Source of the DNA: Chlorops oryzae
Lineage: Eukaryota; Arthropoda; Insecta; Diptera; Chloropidae
Length of the DNA stretch: 64,000 nt
Direction of reading: 5' to 3'
Assembly (NCBI GenBank): GCA_020466095.1
Contig: CM035807.1
Location: 111,637,286 to 111,701,285 of the forward strand
In this document: positions 47,290 through 58,949 of the stretch, one piece after another
Numbering within the stretch: the first letter of the stretch is position 1
Layout of the letters: the number at the start of each line of letters is the position of its first letter
Program-made: the position numbers and the translations under genes
The notes under the pieces: generated by a model
Databases searched by the model: none
What the model was told of the DNA's origin: nothing
The model's input: the letters and a program-made list of their open reading frames with translations, nothing else

Positions 47290-48215
47290 GCCTCATTGGA
47301 CAAATATTTGCGGTTTTAATGAGAGAAATTGGTACTGGAGGTACCCTTGATAATGAACCGATCAATATCTTAGACCTTTAGTGCCTCAAATTGAGATTCT
47401 TTTCGCGCTTTTGCCACGCACTTTTCCAGTTTGAGGAAATTTAATCGGTGTCTTAAAAATTAGCTCAAATTCTAGATTGAACTGAAATATCTCGAAAAAA
47501 CCCGGAATTTAAGGGTTTTTGGTTTTTGTGACAGACCCTAGTAGGTACTTGAGGTACCCCGAATTGTGAACTGATCACAAGAAACTTTAGAGAGGATGTT
47601 TATGACTACAGATCGGATTTTGAATATTTTGATATTTTTTTTTTGAATTTTTTTTGGATTTTTTTGAATATTTTTTTGAATTTTTTTTTTTCATTTTTTT
47701 ACATATTCAAATTCCGAGGCATATTTATGGCTAAAGAAGACGAATGCATGCCAAATGTCATTGAAGATCCATTTGAATTTCAGGCGTTATACAATGTTTT
47801 CTAAAAACCCCCTCCAGCCACGCCCACTTTTCTAATGTTTGGCAATTTCATTTACGACCCCAAAATATTCTCACATATTTCACAAAGTATCTGAAAAAAC
47901 AACTGGTTTTAGTGCAGTTTATGTGGTTTTCATAACAGACTGAAGAAGGTACCTGAGACACCCCTAAAAATGGTACGATCGAGTCCCTTCTCGAACTTGA
48001 TCTTTCAAGATACCCCCGGCAATATGCATACCAAATTTTGTGATAATAACTCATCTCCTTCGATAAGAAAACTGTATACAGATAGATAGATCTACGGACG
48101 GACATGACTAAATCGATCACTGATCATTTCTATATCATTTCGTAATGGCCTATCTTGATCGGTTCTGGGCGCTGCACACGTACGCACGAATGCAATATAG
48201 CCTCGAGTGTGTGTG
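47290..48215. repeat. Dispersed repeat, copy 2
   Basis: It contains GGTACTGGAGGTACCCTTGA and, about 600 bp on, GGACATGACTAAATCGATCA with the CGCAATATAGCCTCG end. It is interrupted by a short MITE at 47607. Confidence 0.55.
47607..47723 (+). mobile_element. GAATTTTT-type hAT MITE, copy 4 (short)
   Basis: This is a 117-bp version with start TACAGATCGGATTTTGAATA and end ATTCCGAGGCATA. The target duplication TTTATGAC/TTTATGGC matches at 7 of 8. Confidence 0.82.
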
Positions 48216-49099
48216 TCGTATATAAAACAAAAAGGGGGAGGGAGAAAAGAACTAAGCACATTATCACGTATAACATCAATAAATCAAATTGATCCGTGTC
48301 AGACATAATGCGCTCTGTCACAATAATAACTCAATGCATTCTCCGACGCTATAGGAGGAAAGGAGCTTATGTCATTAGGTATGTCACAAATCGGTTAATG
48401 ATATGCACACTCACCGCTGATCGGTTTCATTTCTCACACTCACTCTCACTCTCTCTCACCACTCCCTGTCTCTGCCGCTCCATTTCTCTTCTCTCTTTTC
48501 TCGCAAAGCCCCGGTGCATTGAACCCCATCTGCATATGGATATTCCCACATATGCATACATATATACATTGTATCCATATACAAGATCGCGGGTCACGCC
48601 TTTTAATGCATTCTAAGTCTCATATAAGCCGACCAAAAGGAACACCTTCAAAATTGCTGAGATCATAAATAGGGATCTTCGTGTTCGAACTATTTATGAG
48701 TCAGGGCCATATTGATGCCCCAGCGGCACGCATTGGAATGTTTGAGTCTGTGCTTCTTTTTGTTTTTTTGTACTGATCGCCATTTTTCTCTCGGAATGAG
48801 TCACACTGGAATATTTCAAATTTTTACCAATGCGTGTCATGATTTCAGAATGAGGCGTCTTCTTCAGAATAAGAGCTTCAGAATAGAAGAAAAAACAAAA
48901 AAAGCTTGAACTTTTGACTCTCCCATGAGTTGTTATTTTCTTGAATTTTTTTTTTTTTTTTTCAATCAAAGCGAAAATACCGCATCATTTCGTTAATCAG
49001 AACGTTGGGAAACCCCTGAGAGAACGTGTTTCCGATCGTAGACAACACATTGCGCGCGATATCGCTTATCGCCGGCAACAATCATTTGAGAACGGCCCA

Positions 49100-51936
49100 C
49101 ATTGGCCCACAGTGACAACTGATCTTGTGATATCAAAACGTGACGGGGAAATTAAGTGATAAAGCTTTCATCTCTATATAGAGAGTGCATCAGATGCGAT
49201 CGAAAGAGAGAAGCAGCAGAACGATCGTCGCGGACTTTGAATATTTATTTAATGCCGTTCGATGGGTTTTATTTATTTATTTTTTTTTTTGGAATTTTTG
49301 CATTTTGATAAATGGCAATAGATTTTGCTCTATCAAGAATCTCTTCCAGATAATCGAGACGACTCGAAAAGGCCTTTTGGACCAACAAAAAGTGGACTTT
49401 CGAAAACCGTTCTAATGTCTTTTTGATACTTAAATGATATTTTTTATAATCTCAATAACGAAAACTGGCTTAAGTTGGTTTTTTATTTTTTATTGAATAA
49501 GTTTTATGGGCCCCAATGGAAATTGAACAACTGCAAGCACAAAACGAGAGAGTCGAGACACAGCCAAGAAATCGCTCACTTGACGCGCTTACTCACAAAA
49601 CTTGGTGGCAATGATGAAGGCGAGATCGTTCGCCAGATCAACGAGAACAACGTTCGTGTGCACAACGCATAAAATTCGTGAACGGACGATCAAGAAATTC
49701 GGGCAATTCGTTAAAAGCAAAAAAAAAAAAAAAAGAATCAAAAACCAAAAAAAAGGATCATCAGAAACATATAACAATTTTTTTTTTTTTTTTTTGGTTG
49801 ATCGTTTCTTAAATGATTTTCGCTTTATCGTTGCACCTTCTTTCCTTGCGCGATCACAGATCAAAGGAAAAGGGGGCAGAAAAATGCCGGCCAATTCGAT
49901 ATTCCGATTGCTGTGCCGCGACTTGTGAAAGTGCGAAAAGGAAACGAATAAACGTAAGGAAAAAAAAACATAAAAAAAATTATTACAGGTGAAAAGGAAA
50001 ATTTTGAGAAAACAAACAAAAAAAAAACATCGCAAAAAAAGTGCATTTTGTGGTAATGCAAATTTTGTGCTGAACCTGACCTTCTGCGGTTGTTGGCCGA
50101 TATTGTTGGAATTCTTCGGAATTTTTCTGCCGAATTCTTTAGCCCTCGCCACGGGCTATCTGGTGTTTATACAATATATTTTTTTTTTTAAATTTTTTTT
50201 TTCACATACCCATAGCTATAATCGAGGAGCACCCATCCCGATGTGAATGAAAAAAAAAAAAATAAATAAATCAAGAGGATTAAGAAGAAAAAAAAATATC
50301 CGAAAATTGTAACAAACGAATTAAAATTGAAAATCTCCACGGCCCACCCGCCAGCCTGCTCGACCGCGTATGCGTCCCGCTGATCTGTCTGAATGTGTAG
50401 GCGTTCTAAATTATTCGGACGTGCTAAAACATCTGTGAAATTGTTGGATTCGAATTTTCGGTGTGTGTTAATTTTTTCCCAACATTTTCTCAAAATCGTT
50501 TTTGTGCCTGGTTTTTTTTTTCTCAATTTTTTTTTTTTAATTTTTTTTTACATTTTTTACATATTTTTTTTGTTTGCCGCGAAAAGTGTGCGCAAAGTGT
50601 GCGATGGCCAGAAATTGACTTCTGACAAATGCAGCTGCCAGACACGCACGCAGCAAACAAAAGCGCAACATTTTCGACCATGTTGCTGCATTAGAGCTTC
50701 GGACCCCCGCCAAAAAAAAAAATTGAAAAAAGAAAAAAAATAATTTTTTTTTACAGTGTCTATGATATAAATCATATGTGCTTAGTTGAAAGATTCTATT
50801 TCTTTTTGCCCCCTCCCCCAAAAAATACTCCCATAAATCAAGCGAAATTTTTTACTCAACATTTTTCAGTGCTACCATAAATTTTGAGTTGCAATAAATA
50901 TGTACGTGTTGCCAGAAAGTTTGTCAATATTTATGAAATCATAATTCTTTCGATGAATTTGCTTTCGTATCGCAATATCGAGTGAGAGAAAGAGTGAAAA
51001 ATAAGAAAGAAAAAAAAATTATAATAATAATTGGGTCATTTTGGACATTTTGCCATAATCGTTGCATATTTTGTCAGCCTCGCAAGACAACAGTCCAGTC
51101 AAATCCATCGGTATTAACTGGCCACCCTTTCGCACCGCAAGATATATGTTTGTACCGGAATATGTGCACACACATCAAGTGGCTAATGCGGCCGATGTGA
51201 GAGAGTAATTAAAATAAACAAGACTCGCGGTGTCCACATTCGATCACTGCTGCATTTTGTAATTACTGTCATATTAACGTGTATCGTGTATCGTTGCAGT
51301 TCAGCTGAACCACACCGGGCAGCCAGCCAGCCATCAGCAATTCCATCTACATTCGCAAGCGAACTTCAAATCAAGCCAAACGATAACTCGATGGGGATAT
51401 CTTCCGAGTTGGTTTTCTTTAAAGACAAGACGCGTGCCTCAGCATTTTAACGCCACCAGAAACATCATCACCATCGTCAGCACCAGCATCAGTACCTATA
51501 TTTATGAACATTCAGCTGTTCGATGTATGCTGATATTTTTTTATTTTCTCTCTAAAACAAACACACACAATTTACGAGTACAAATCTCGAATGCTCTCAA
51601 AATAGAATCGAAAAAATTATTAAATGTGAATCGTGAATAATTCTTGAAAATCATAAAAGCAAAGAACTAAGGCCACAAACCAATCAGCCTGCCAGCCAGC
51701 CAGCCAGCCGGCCTGCTAACCAGTCAGTTTCTCATTGCGTAAAAACAAAAATAAAAAAAAAAGTGTGGAAAAAAGTGAAATATTTACTTAGTGTCTGGCA
51801 AAAATCATTCTGAAAAATCCAAATGTTTGTCTGCTGCATGCAATAATCCCATTGGCAACAAAAACAGAAAATCCTTCGATTTGATAAATTCAACAAAAGA
51901 GTTTCGAAGAAGAAAAAAAAATATTATTCCAAAAGA
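49100..51936 (+). other. Upstream / probable 5' UTR region of the His-rich gene
   Basis: No coding frame is credible here. The region is richer in unique sequence than its surroundings. It contains several poly-A/poly-T tracts (49720-49795, 50230-50300, 50515-50560) and CAGCC-rich runs at 51310-51340 and 51685-51720. TCGTTGCAGTTCAG at about 51290-51305 could be an initiator or a 3' splice site of a 5' UTR intron. The sequence cannot decide between these. Confidence 0.35.
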
Positions 51937-52734
51937 ATGAAATTCGTGCTATTAACGAGCGTTCTATCGCTCCTTATAAGTGAGCCGCAATTTCGAATTG
52001 TCTCCGGACAGCAACTACCCGTTGAAGAGGCAACCGCAACCGAGCATCAAATACACCATCACCATCAGCGACTACAGCGACGGCCGTCAGAGAACGAGCA
52101 TTTACATCACACGAGACATCAGCACCAGCATCATGAGCATAATGTTTATCACAACATTAATAGCGGAAAACATCATCAACATTCAAATAATATTAAGAGC
52201 TCACCAGCTGCAACAATTAAGCCAGCGACAATTTCACACAACATTAATGCTGCCAAAAAGGCCGGACATTATCAAGAACAAACCACAACATCATCGCCAG
52301 CAATTAGCAACAACGCCAATAATAATCATCAGCATTATGGGCAGCGCGCACATCACCACCATCATCATCATCATCATCATAGTCAACATTACCATCATCA
52401 TAATAATCAGCATTATCAAAATAATTTGCTTCAACGAGACATCGATGACAATGGAATGAAAGCGAGCATTAAATCCGGTGCAGTCTTGCCGCATCATTTC
52501 GATGCAACACAACAAAATCGCATTGACGCAGACGACGTACACGATTACGTCGATAATGATAATGATAATGATAACAATAATAATGATGACTATACATATC
52601 AAGAAGATAATGATGCGAGCGGCGGGGATACTTACGATTATAACTACAATGAACAGGAATACGCACGCGTGACACGCGACCATAGCCATCTCAATTATAA
52701 AGGGAACGCCGCGGCCGCCAATCGTCATTATGAT
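51937..52734 (+). CDS. First coding exon of a secreted His/Asn/Asp-rich protein
   Basis: The exon encodes 266 residues from ATG at 51937 (context AGAATGAAA) to a consensus donor GAT|GTAAGT at 52735, giving a phase-0 intron. Residues 1-24 form a signal peptide with core VLLTSVLSLLI. The rest is low complexity. Histidine runs lie at 40-43, in the 56-80 region and at 139-148 (ten in a row). An Asn-rich part follows, then an acidic Asp/Asn stretch at about 199-222 and a Tyr-rich acidic stretch at about 228-242. No folded domain is present in this exon, so the functional domain must lie in later exons outside or deep in the intron. I do not recognise the gene. Such N-terminal regions occur in large secreted or cell-surface fly proteins. 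Continuing past the donor gives only five more codons before a stop. Confidence 0.72.
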
Positions 52735-52740
52735 GTAAGT
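52735..52740 (+). other. 5' splice donor GTAAGT
   Basis: GTAAGT follows codon 266 of the His-rich exon and matches the metazoan consensus exactly. The downstream sequence at once becomes AT-rich and filled with transposon fragments, as expected for an intron. The acceptor was not found in the window. Confidence 0.65.
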
Positions 52741-52850
52741 ACAGATAATTAAAATTACGTATATATTTTATAGCATCAAATGCTATTTAAGATCAAAATT
52801 AGTAATTTTAAATTTAAAAAATTTTATTAAATCAAAGGAAACGTTATCTC

Positions 52851-52986
52851 TAGAGCTCGGATTTTGAATATTTAGAATTTTTTTGAATTTTTTTTTTTTT
52901 GAATTTTTTTCAATATACTTATTTTTGAATTTATTTTGAATTTTTTTTTTTTTTCATTTTTTTACATATTCAAATTCCGAGGCATA
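52851..52986 (+). mobile_element. GAATTTTT-type hAT MITE, copy 5
   Basis: A 136-bp copy lies in the intron of the His-rich gene. It has the family ends and a diverged target duplication GTTATCTC/GTTGTCAC (6 of 8). Confidence 0.8.
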
Positions 52987-53339
52987 GTTGTCACAACATG
53001 AGCTACGATTGCTAAAACAAAAACAAGGGTAAGGGCTACAAAATAGATCACCCGATACAGACATGTATCAAATTTTTTAAAACACGTCCCAAAACACCAT
53101 GTTGATGGACTAAGCATTCAGGAGATTTTTAAGGCCATAAGGGGCCCCATTTTCTCTATGAAAACCTTACCTTTTGTCGCGCCCACTTTTTCAAATTTTT
53201 AAAAATCTAATCGTAATATATACACTTAAAATTCAAAATTTCATTGCAATATGAAAAAGTGTAAAAATTTTGTATCGAAAAATCTTCCACTTTTGCCACG
53301 ATACCGAGGTCTCGTGAATAGGCCTAATATCTCAAAAAA

Positions 53340-53850
53340 CCTTGATTTTGCGGCACTTTTTGGGTATCCCCAAAAATGGTCCGATCTAGTCCCTTCTCGA
53401 ACTTGATCTTACAAGATTCAGACAGATATTCAGACAGATAGAAGATTGGAACTAGACCCAAACTAGACTAGTTGTAATCAGTTTTTTAGTATTTGAAATT
53501 TTAGTGCTAAAATACTTGGAATTTTTTACTTATTCTATATATTAATTTTCATCCAAATCGGACGCCATGAATTTTTCGGATTTTTTTGATTTTTGGTCCA
53601 TAACTATCTAAACTTCCTCTAGCCCGCCCCCCCCCCCAAAAAAAAATTTTTGGGTTAATATCTTATAATTGTTCAATATACCACTGTGGAAAATATAAGC
53701 ACTATCAAAGCAGTCTTTCTCTGGACACGCCACTGATCGACAGACAGACAGTCGGGCATGGCTAAATCGAGCCTGATCATTTCTATATATTTTGTTCTGG
53801 GAAATACACACCAACGCAATATACACTCGTGTCGGATATAAAAAATTCCT
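53340..53850. repeat. Dispersed repeat, copy 3
   Basis: It begins CCAAAAATGGTCCGATCTAG and ends CGCAATATACACTCG. The middle is interrupted by sequence with a GGACACGCCACTG hAT-like end. Confidence 0.5.
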
Positions 53851-54631
53851 TGCAACTTGAAGCACATTTATCGAAGATTCTCGTTTCTCTGCTTTCAAAA
53901 AGGAATCCGACGATGGTTTCAATTCTCCAGCCGCAACTTCACAAATGATTATCCTTGAAAATGGTCAAAAAATATGGCATTGATGAGTTTTTTTTCTTTC
54001 TGTTAAGCAACTCAAGAATTTTGAAGATTTTGATGCTCAAAGCATACAATATTCTGAGCACCGAATCGATTTGATAGTGTTTTCGTCTCGACCACTTCAT
54101 CCGTCACAATCAATTTTTGATTAATTATTGAAAAACATGAAAAAGTAACTCGATCAGAGTCATCATTGATAGCGTGATACACACTGATGGAGCCTTGATC
54201 TTTACCTTCTCGTCAAAATAAAATCTCAAAACTCTTTGTAAACATACATAAATCTGACGTCCGCTTCTTTGCATATAAAAATTTTTGATTTTCAATTGAC
54301 ATGGCATTTCCAATGCACATGTGTGTGCGTGTGTGTTTATGTGTGCTACGGATGTGTGTAATCACAAAAGCCCAAAGAGTAGCGTGACGCGCTCTGTTTA
54401 AGCCAATTAAGTAAACATTTCTGATGGAATGGAATTTTTATACGGCATATTGGGCGGGATCAGGCCGACATTTCTGAGTAAGCAAATCATATAGCAGACA
54501 GCTTACAACGCGATGACATTGCAACATAACAAAACGCAACAAAAACGAAGCAAAACAAAACGAAACGAAACAAAATGTGAACAAGAATCGCAATCGCTCT
54601 AAGCGTATTCGCCTTTCAGACAACATTTCAC

Positions 54632-55821
54632 TAGAGCAGGAGAACTAACGATAGTTGCGAGCATCGATAGTCTCGATAGTCGATAGTCTGAAATATCGAT
54701 CGTATCGATAGTACTATCGGATGATATATTTAAAAATTTAAACTAATTTCATTGGCAAATTGCAATGCATTTGCATTTTCTCAATCCCCTTTGTAATTCC
54801 CCACCTTTCGAGGGGGGCTTGAACCCCCAAAAGGACCCTTCGAATACGCTCATTGTTCCCCTTGATGGTATTCGTCCTGAAAACAAATTTCCAATCATTA
54901 TTTCCCTCCAAATGCAAAACAACCCGAGAAATGGTAGTTTTTTTCAAAAAATTCCTACAATTCTCACTGAATTCATGCTTCCGTAAACGTATATAAAGCG
55001 ATGAATTGAAGAAATTCTCAGTCATCTGAGTGGAGCTGGAGAGCTATCGGAAGGTATATTTTAAAATTTAAGCGCCATCATCATCACCATCATCATCACC
55101 ACACCTCACCATCATCATCACCAACCTCACCATCATCATCACCAACCTCACCATCATCATCACCAACCTCACCATCATCATCACCAACCTCACCATCATC
55201 ATCACCAACCTCACCATCATCATCACCACATCACCATCATCATCACCAACCTCACCATCATCATCACCAACCTCACCATCATCATCAACTCACCATCACC
55301 AACCTCACCATCACCAACCTCACCATCATCATCACCAACCTCACCATCATCATCACCAACCTCACCATCATCATCACCAAACTCACCATCATCATCACCA
55401 CCTCACCATCATCATCACCAACCTCACCATCATCATCAACATCAACACCATCATCATCACCTCACCATCATCATCACCAACCTCACCATCATCATTATCA
55501 CTATCATCGCCATTATCACCAACCTCACCATGGTCATCATCATCACCATCATCGATAGTTTCGATTATCGATCATTTTGACAATCGATATTTTTGATAGT
55601 CGAAAGATGAATTTTCGAGCGGCTCGCTTTAATCTAAATTAAGGCATTTTTAGAAATCTGTCCATTTCGAAAAGAAGAAACCCCTCTGTCACCGCCAGCA
55701 TCACCTTTCCAATGCTAAAGTAAATGACCATGAATCAAAACTATCGATAGTCTTCAAAAACCATCAATGTTTTCGATAGTTTTAAACCATCGATTTGCTA
55801 TCGATTGTTTCTCCAGCTCTA
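54632..55821. mobile_element. hAT-type MITE with internal CAT minisatellite
   Basis: The ends are inverted (TAGAGCAGGAGAA / TTCTCCAGCTCTA) with perfect 8-bp target duplication CATTTCAC (54624-54631 and 55822-55829). The interior has clusters of ATCGATAG near both ends. Between them is a segment identical in kind to the right parts of units A-C (54780-55075) and a minisatellite (55073-55555). The segment after the array matches the tail of unit D. This is the parent type of the element carried by the defensin cluster. Confidence 0.9.
55073..55555. repeat. CAT/CAC minisatellite inside the MITE
   Basis: 21-bp units CATCATCATCACCAACCTCAC are more uniform here than in the defensin cluster, with a few short deletions. 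This suggests recent homogenisation. Confidence 0.9.
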
Positions 55822-55829
55822 CATTTCAC

Positions 55830-58438
55830 GCAGAAATAAATCGATTCGAAGCGTGTGGCGTTCTAGTTATCAAAATTAACAAGAGATTTTCTGAATATTC
55901 AATTAAATTTTTATTTTTTTGCTGTTGCTTGCAAAATTGTCACGTTGCGTTCAAAATGGGATATTGCATAAATAGATTATTGCAGAAACATAAAAAATTT
56001 TCCAGTTGAAAACTGTCAAATTGTCCGGCAAAGCCATTCCTATGAACATCGATATTGAGTTTCCAATTGCCATAAACATTTTACGCCTCTGATATAAAAT
56101 ATTTGCAGATATGTTCCTATAAATGTTCCCAATCTACATAACATTACTGATACAAGACCAAATTAGCGTGGCAACATTAATTTTATTAATGTCAGCAACT
56201 ACCAATGTTCAACGTCAGCGTAATTTAATTGCAATAGTTTCAGCAGTTTCTTTAATTACCATAAACTATGCAATGGTCTGGAAATAATTTCCCCTGGATT
56301 TATGCAATTATGTTAAGAAAAAAAAAATTGAACTGCGAATATTTGAAAAAAAGGTCGATGGGTGGGAGGAGGGGAGGAGAGGGGGAAGGATCAACAGGTC
56401 CGCTTTTCCGCTGTCGTCTTTTCAAACAGGTTCAAAATACTGAGAACTTTCTGAGTCCCTATGATGAAGTTTCGGGCCTTCAATTACCGACCTCTTGCGA
56501 TTGACCTGGTTTTAAGGAGTATTTTATTTTTAAATTTTTATCCCCCCCGGTGCAGGCAACGCGCGATGCTTCGGTGCGATATAATAAAGTGCATTTTATG
56601 GTTCGAAAATTGTTTACGGTTAGAGAAAAGTTTCGTGCGATAGTTTTCTCATTCATCGTTATTAGTGTCAACGCAATTGGAAGCAAAACAAGAAAAATCA
56701 ATAAAAGTAGAAATTCCGAATCGAATCACTGCTATACACATACATAGGTACCTACACACTGGACCGTCGTATTAATGAAATATCTTTTCATAATTTTCAT
56801 GCTTTCATTCGCATTTGTTTCTCGGATACATAATGTGTTTATCTTTTGTCACCCAGCTCGGAGCTGTCGTTCCACAGCTCTACGGCTTAGCCTCATAAAT
56901 CATGAGCTTATAATCAGTTGCATGATTATTAATTATGAATTGCTGCATTGTCCCGTCCCATTGGAATGCATAGCAATTAAAATGGATAGCCGTTAACTTG
57001 ATATCGTATCACTATCGCCAAAAATACATAAAGCGCATTTGCTCTAATTTATTTAGGAGAATACGTAATTAATGGTTTCGAATTGTCTTCAATCCATTTG
57101 GAATAATATTTCCCAGCAAATTTAATATGCTACCTACAAACATATGTATGTACATACATTCATACATATGTGTGTAAATATATATGTTGCACGAATTCAC
57201 GCATTTTCCCTTCGAGCGAGCATTAAGACTCGAGAATATAATGAAGTCAATTTATGTAGATTTTCCAGTGATTGATCGCAGATATTCTTGCATTAAATTT
57301 CAATGGGATTAAACGCATTCCAAACAAACGCAACTGCATATACATATGCACATATGTATGTTTGTGTGCAGTTCGGAAATGTTTTCCATTTTCCGCAGTG
57401 CATTGAATTTCTTTCATAATTGTATGGCAAGCGAAACGCGAATCGACAGCAGACCACCAACGGTGCCCATTGATCTTGACCGATAAGTACAAGTGCCGCC
57501 GAGCACATGATATGGCTTGCATGATTGTAAGGCGCCTTTAAAGAAGCCTTCAATTATTGACATGAACGCATTTGGAAGCAACCATTTCTGGATGCCATAA
57601 TCAAGCCTCGATCGAAAGGAAAAATATAGTGAATAGTTTATTGTGTGCCACTACGTATAGACAGTGGGGCAAAATTGGAATTCCTGAATTTAAAACTTTT
57701 TCTTTTTTTCTTCTTTTTCTTCTAAAAAAAATAAATGCTATTATGAAAAGCTCAGGGTTGATTCTATACGATTTTCCTTTAGTTGTTCATTATTTCAGGG
57801 GTTCGTTATATCCAGATTGGACTATATAGTCCAAAGTCTCCAGGATATGAGAGTTTGTAAATACATATCTCAAAGGGATACTTTTTGATTTCGATTGAAA
57901 AGACTTGGCCTTTTACTAAAGGGAATTAAAGGAAAAACCTAAGTCCATTTTGAAATAAAAACAAATGATTATCGGGTGCGGTAATGCGCTTAGGGTCTCT
58001 GAGCCCTATTTCAATATTTTTATTGTTTCTTTTGTTTTTCTTCTTACAATGTGCTTGAGTACATTTCACGTCTTATGAGTGTAACAATAATTTTGAGTGT
58101 GAAATACATTTCATTTTGAGTTACATTTCAGTTTTTGAATCTACTCTTAAATAAAAGGGTTGCCATCGTAGACGTCGATGAAAAAATTTTAGGTGAAAGG
58201 CTATACTTAGAGGTAGTTTTTAAGAATATCCAGAAAGTGGGGCGAAAACTGGAATACACAGAAAAAAAAATATTTAATACTAACCTAGAAAATTTTTGCT
58301 CACAAACCTGAGAAGTTTTCCGTGAATGAGAATTATGATTCACTTATATAGATTAGATTTATAGTAAATATATCTTCTTAAAGTATAATTTTTGGAAATA
58401 AAGCCCGCGCAGTCAATGTGCTGTGATAGCTCCGCTCC
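55830..58438. other. Intron or intergenic DNA, no exon seen
   Basis: Includes CATACATATGTATG-type simple repeats at 57140-57185 and 57340-57362. No exon could be identified. Confidence 0.4.
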
Positions 58439-58947
58439 ATGTGCGTTAACTTGGCACCGCTTTTTTTGAATTTCTTATAAAAAAAATATTGTGCCGGAAT
58501 GTGCCCGATATGTGCTGTTATGTGCCGTATTAAAAAAAAAATTTCGTCCTTGCATATAATTTTTGTAAGGATTTTATTAATTTTGGTGTACACTTAGCAC
58601 CGTAACTTTGGATTTTTTTTATAAATAAACAATGTGCTGAAATGTGCCCGATGTGTGCTGTTATGTGCCGTATTTAAAAAAACAAAATATCCTTAAATAC
58701 AATTGTTATGAGGAGGTCCTTTTTTTCATGTATTTTAGATTTGGCAGATTAGTTGTTTTCCAGCGGTTTTACTGGCTTAATAGTTATATAGCTGGCGCTG
58801 TGAATAGTTTTTTCTGACGGTTTTTATAACCGCTGGAAAACAATTTTTTTTTTTAAATACGGCACATAACAGCACATATCGGGCACATTCCGGCACAATA
58901 TTTTTTTATAAGAAATTCAAAAAAAGCGGTGCCAAGTTAACGCACAT
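58439..58947. mobile_element. Long inverted-repeat element with nested MITE
   Basis: Arms of about 100 bp (ATGTGCGTTAACTTGGCACC ... GTGCCGGAATGTGCCCGATA) recur inverted at 58851-58947. A third, direct copy of the inner arm is at 58605-58680. A small inverted repeat (TTGTTTTCCAGCGGTTTTA / ATAACCGCTGGAAAACAA, 58752-58844) is nested inside. Confidence 0.75.
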
Positions 58948-58949
58948 CT

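Larger units (their letters stand above)
52741..54623. other. Start of the long intron of the His-rich gene
   Basis: The stretch is AT-rich with a short GAATTTTT-type MITE (52851-52986) and a dispersed repeat (53340-53850). Around 53620-53735 is a segment ending GGACACGCCACTG, which looks like one end of a hAT-type element. No exon is seen. Confidence 0.4.

Noticed and set aside
49589..50152. 187-residue minus-strand frame
   Set aside because: Dominated by poly-Phe/poly-Lys from poly-A/T tracts. No domain or signal.
52291..52728. 145-residue minus-strand frame rich in Ile/Met/Val
   Set aside because: It is the antisense shadow of the His/Asn/Asp exon.
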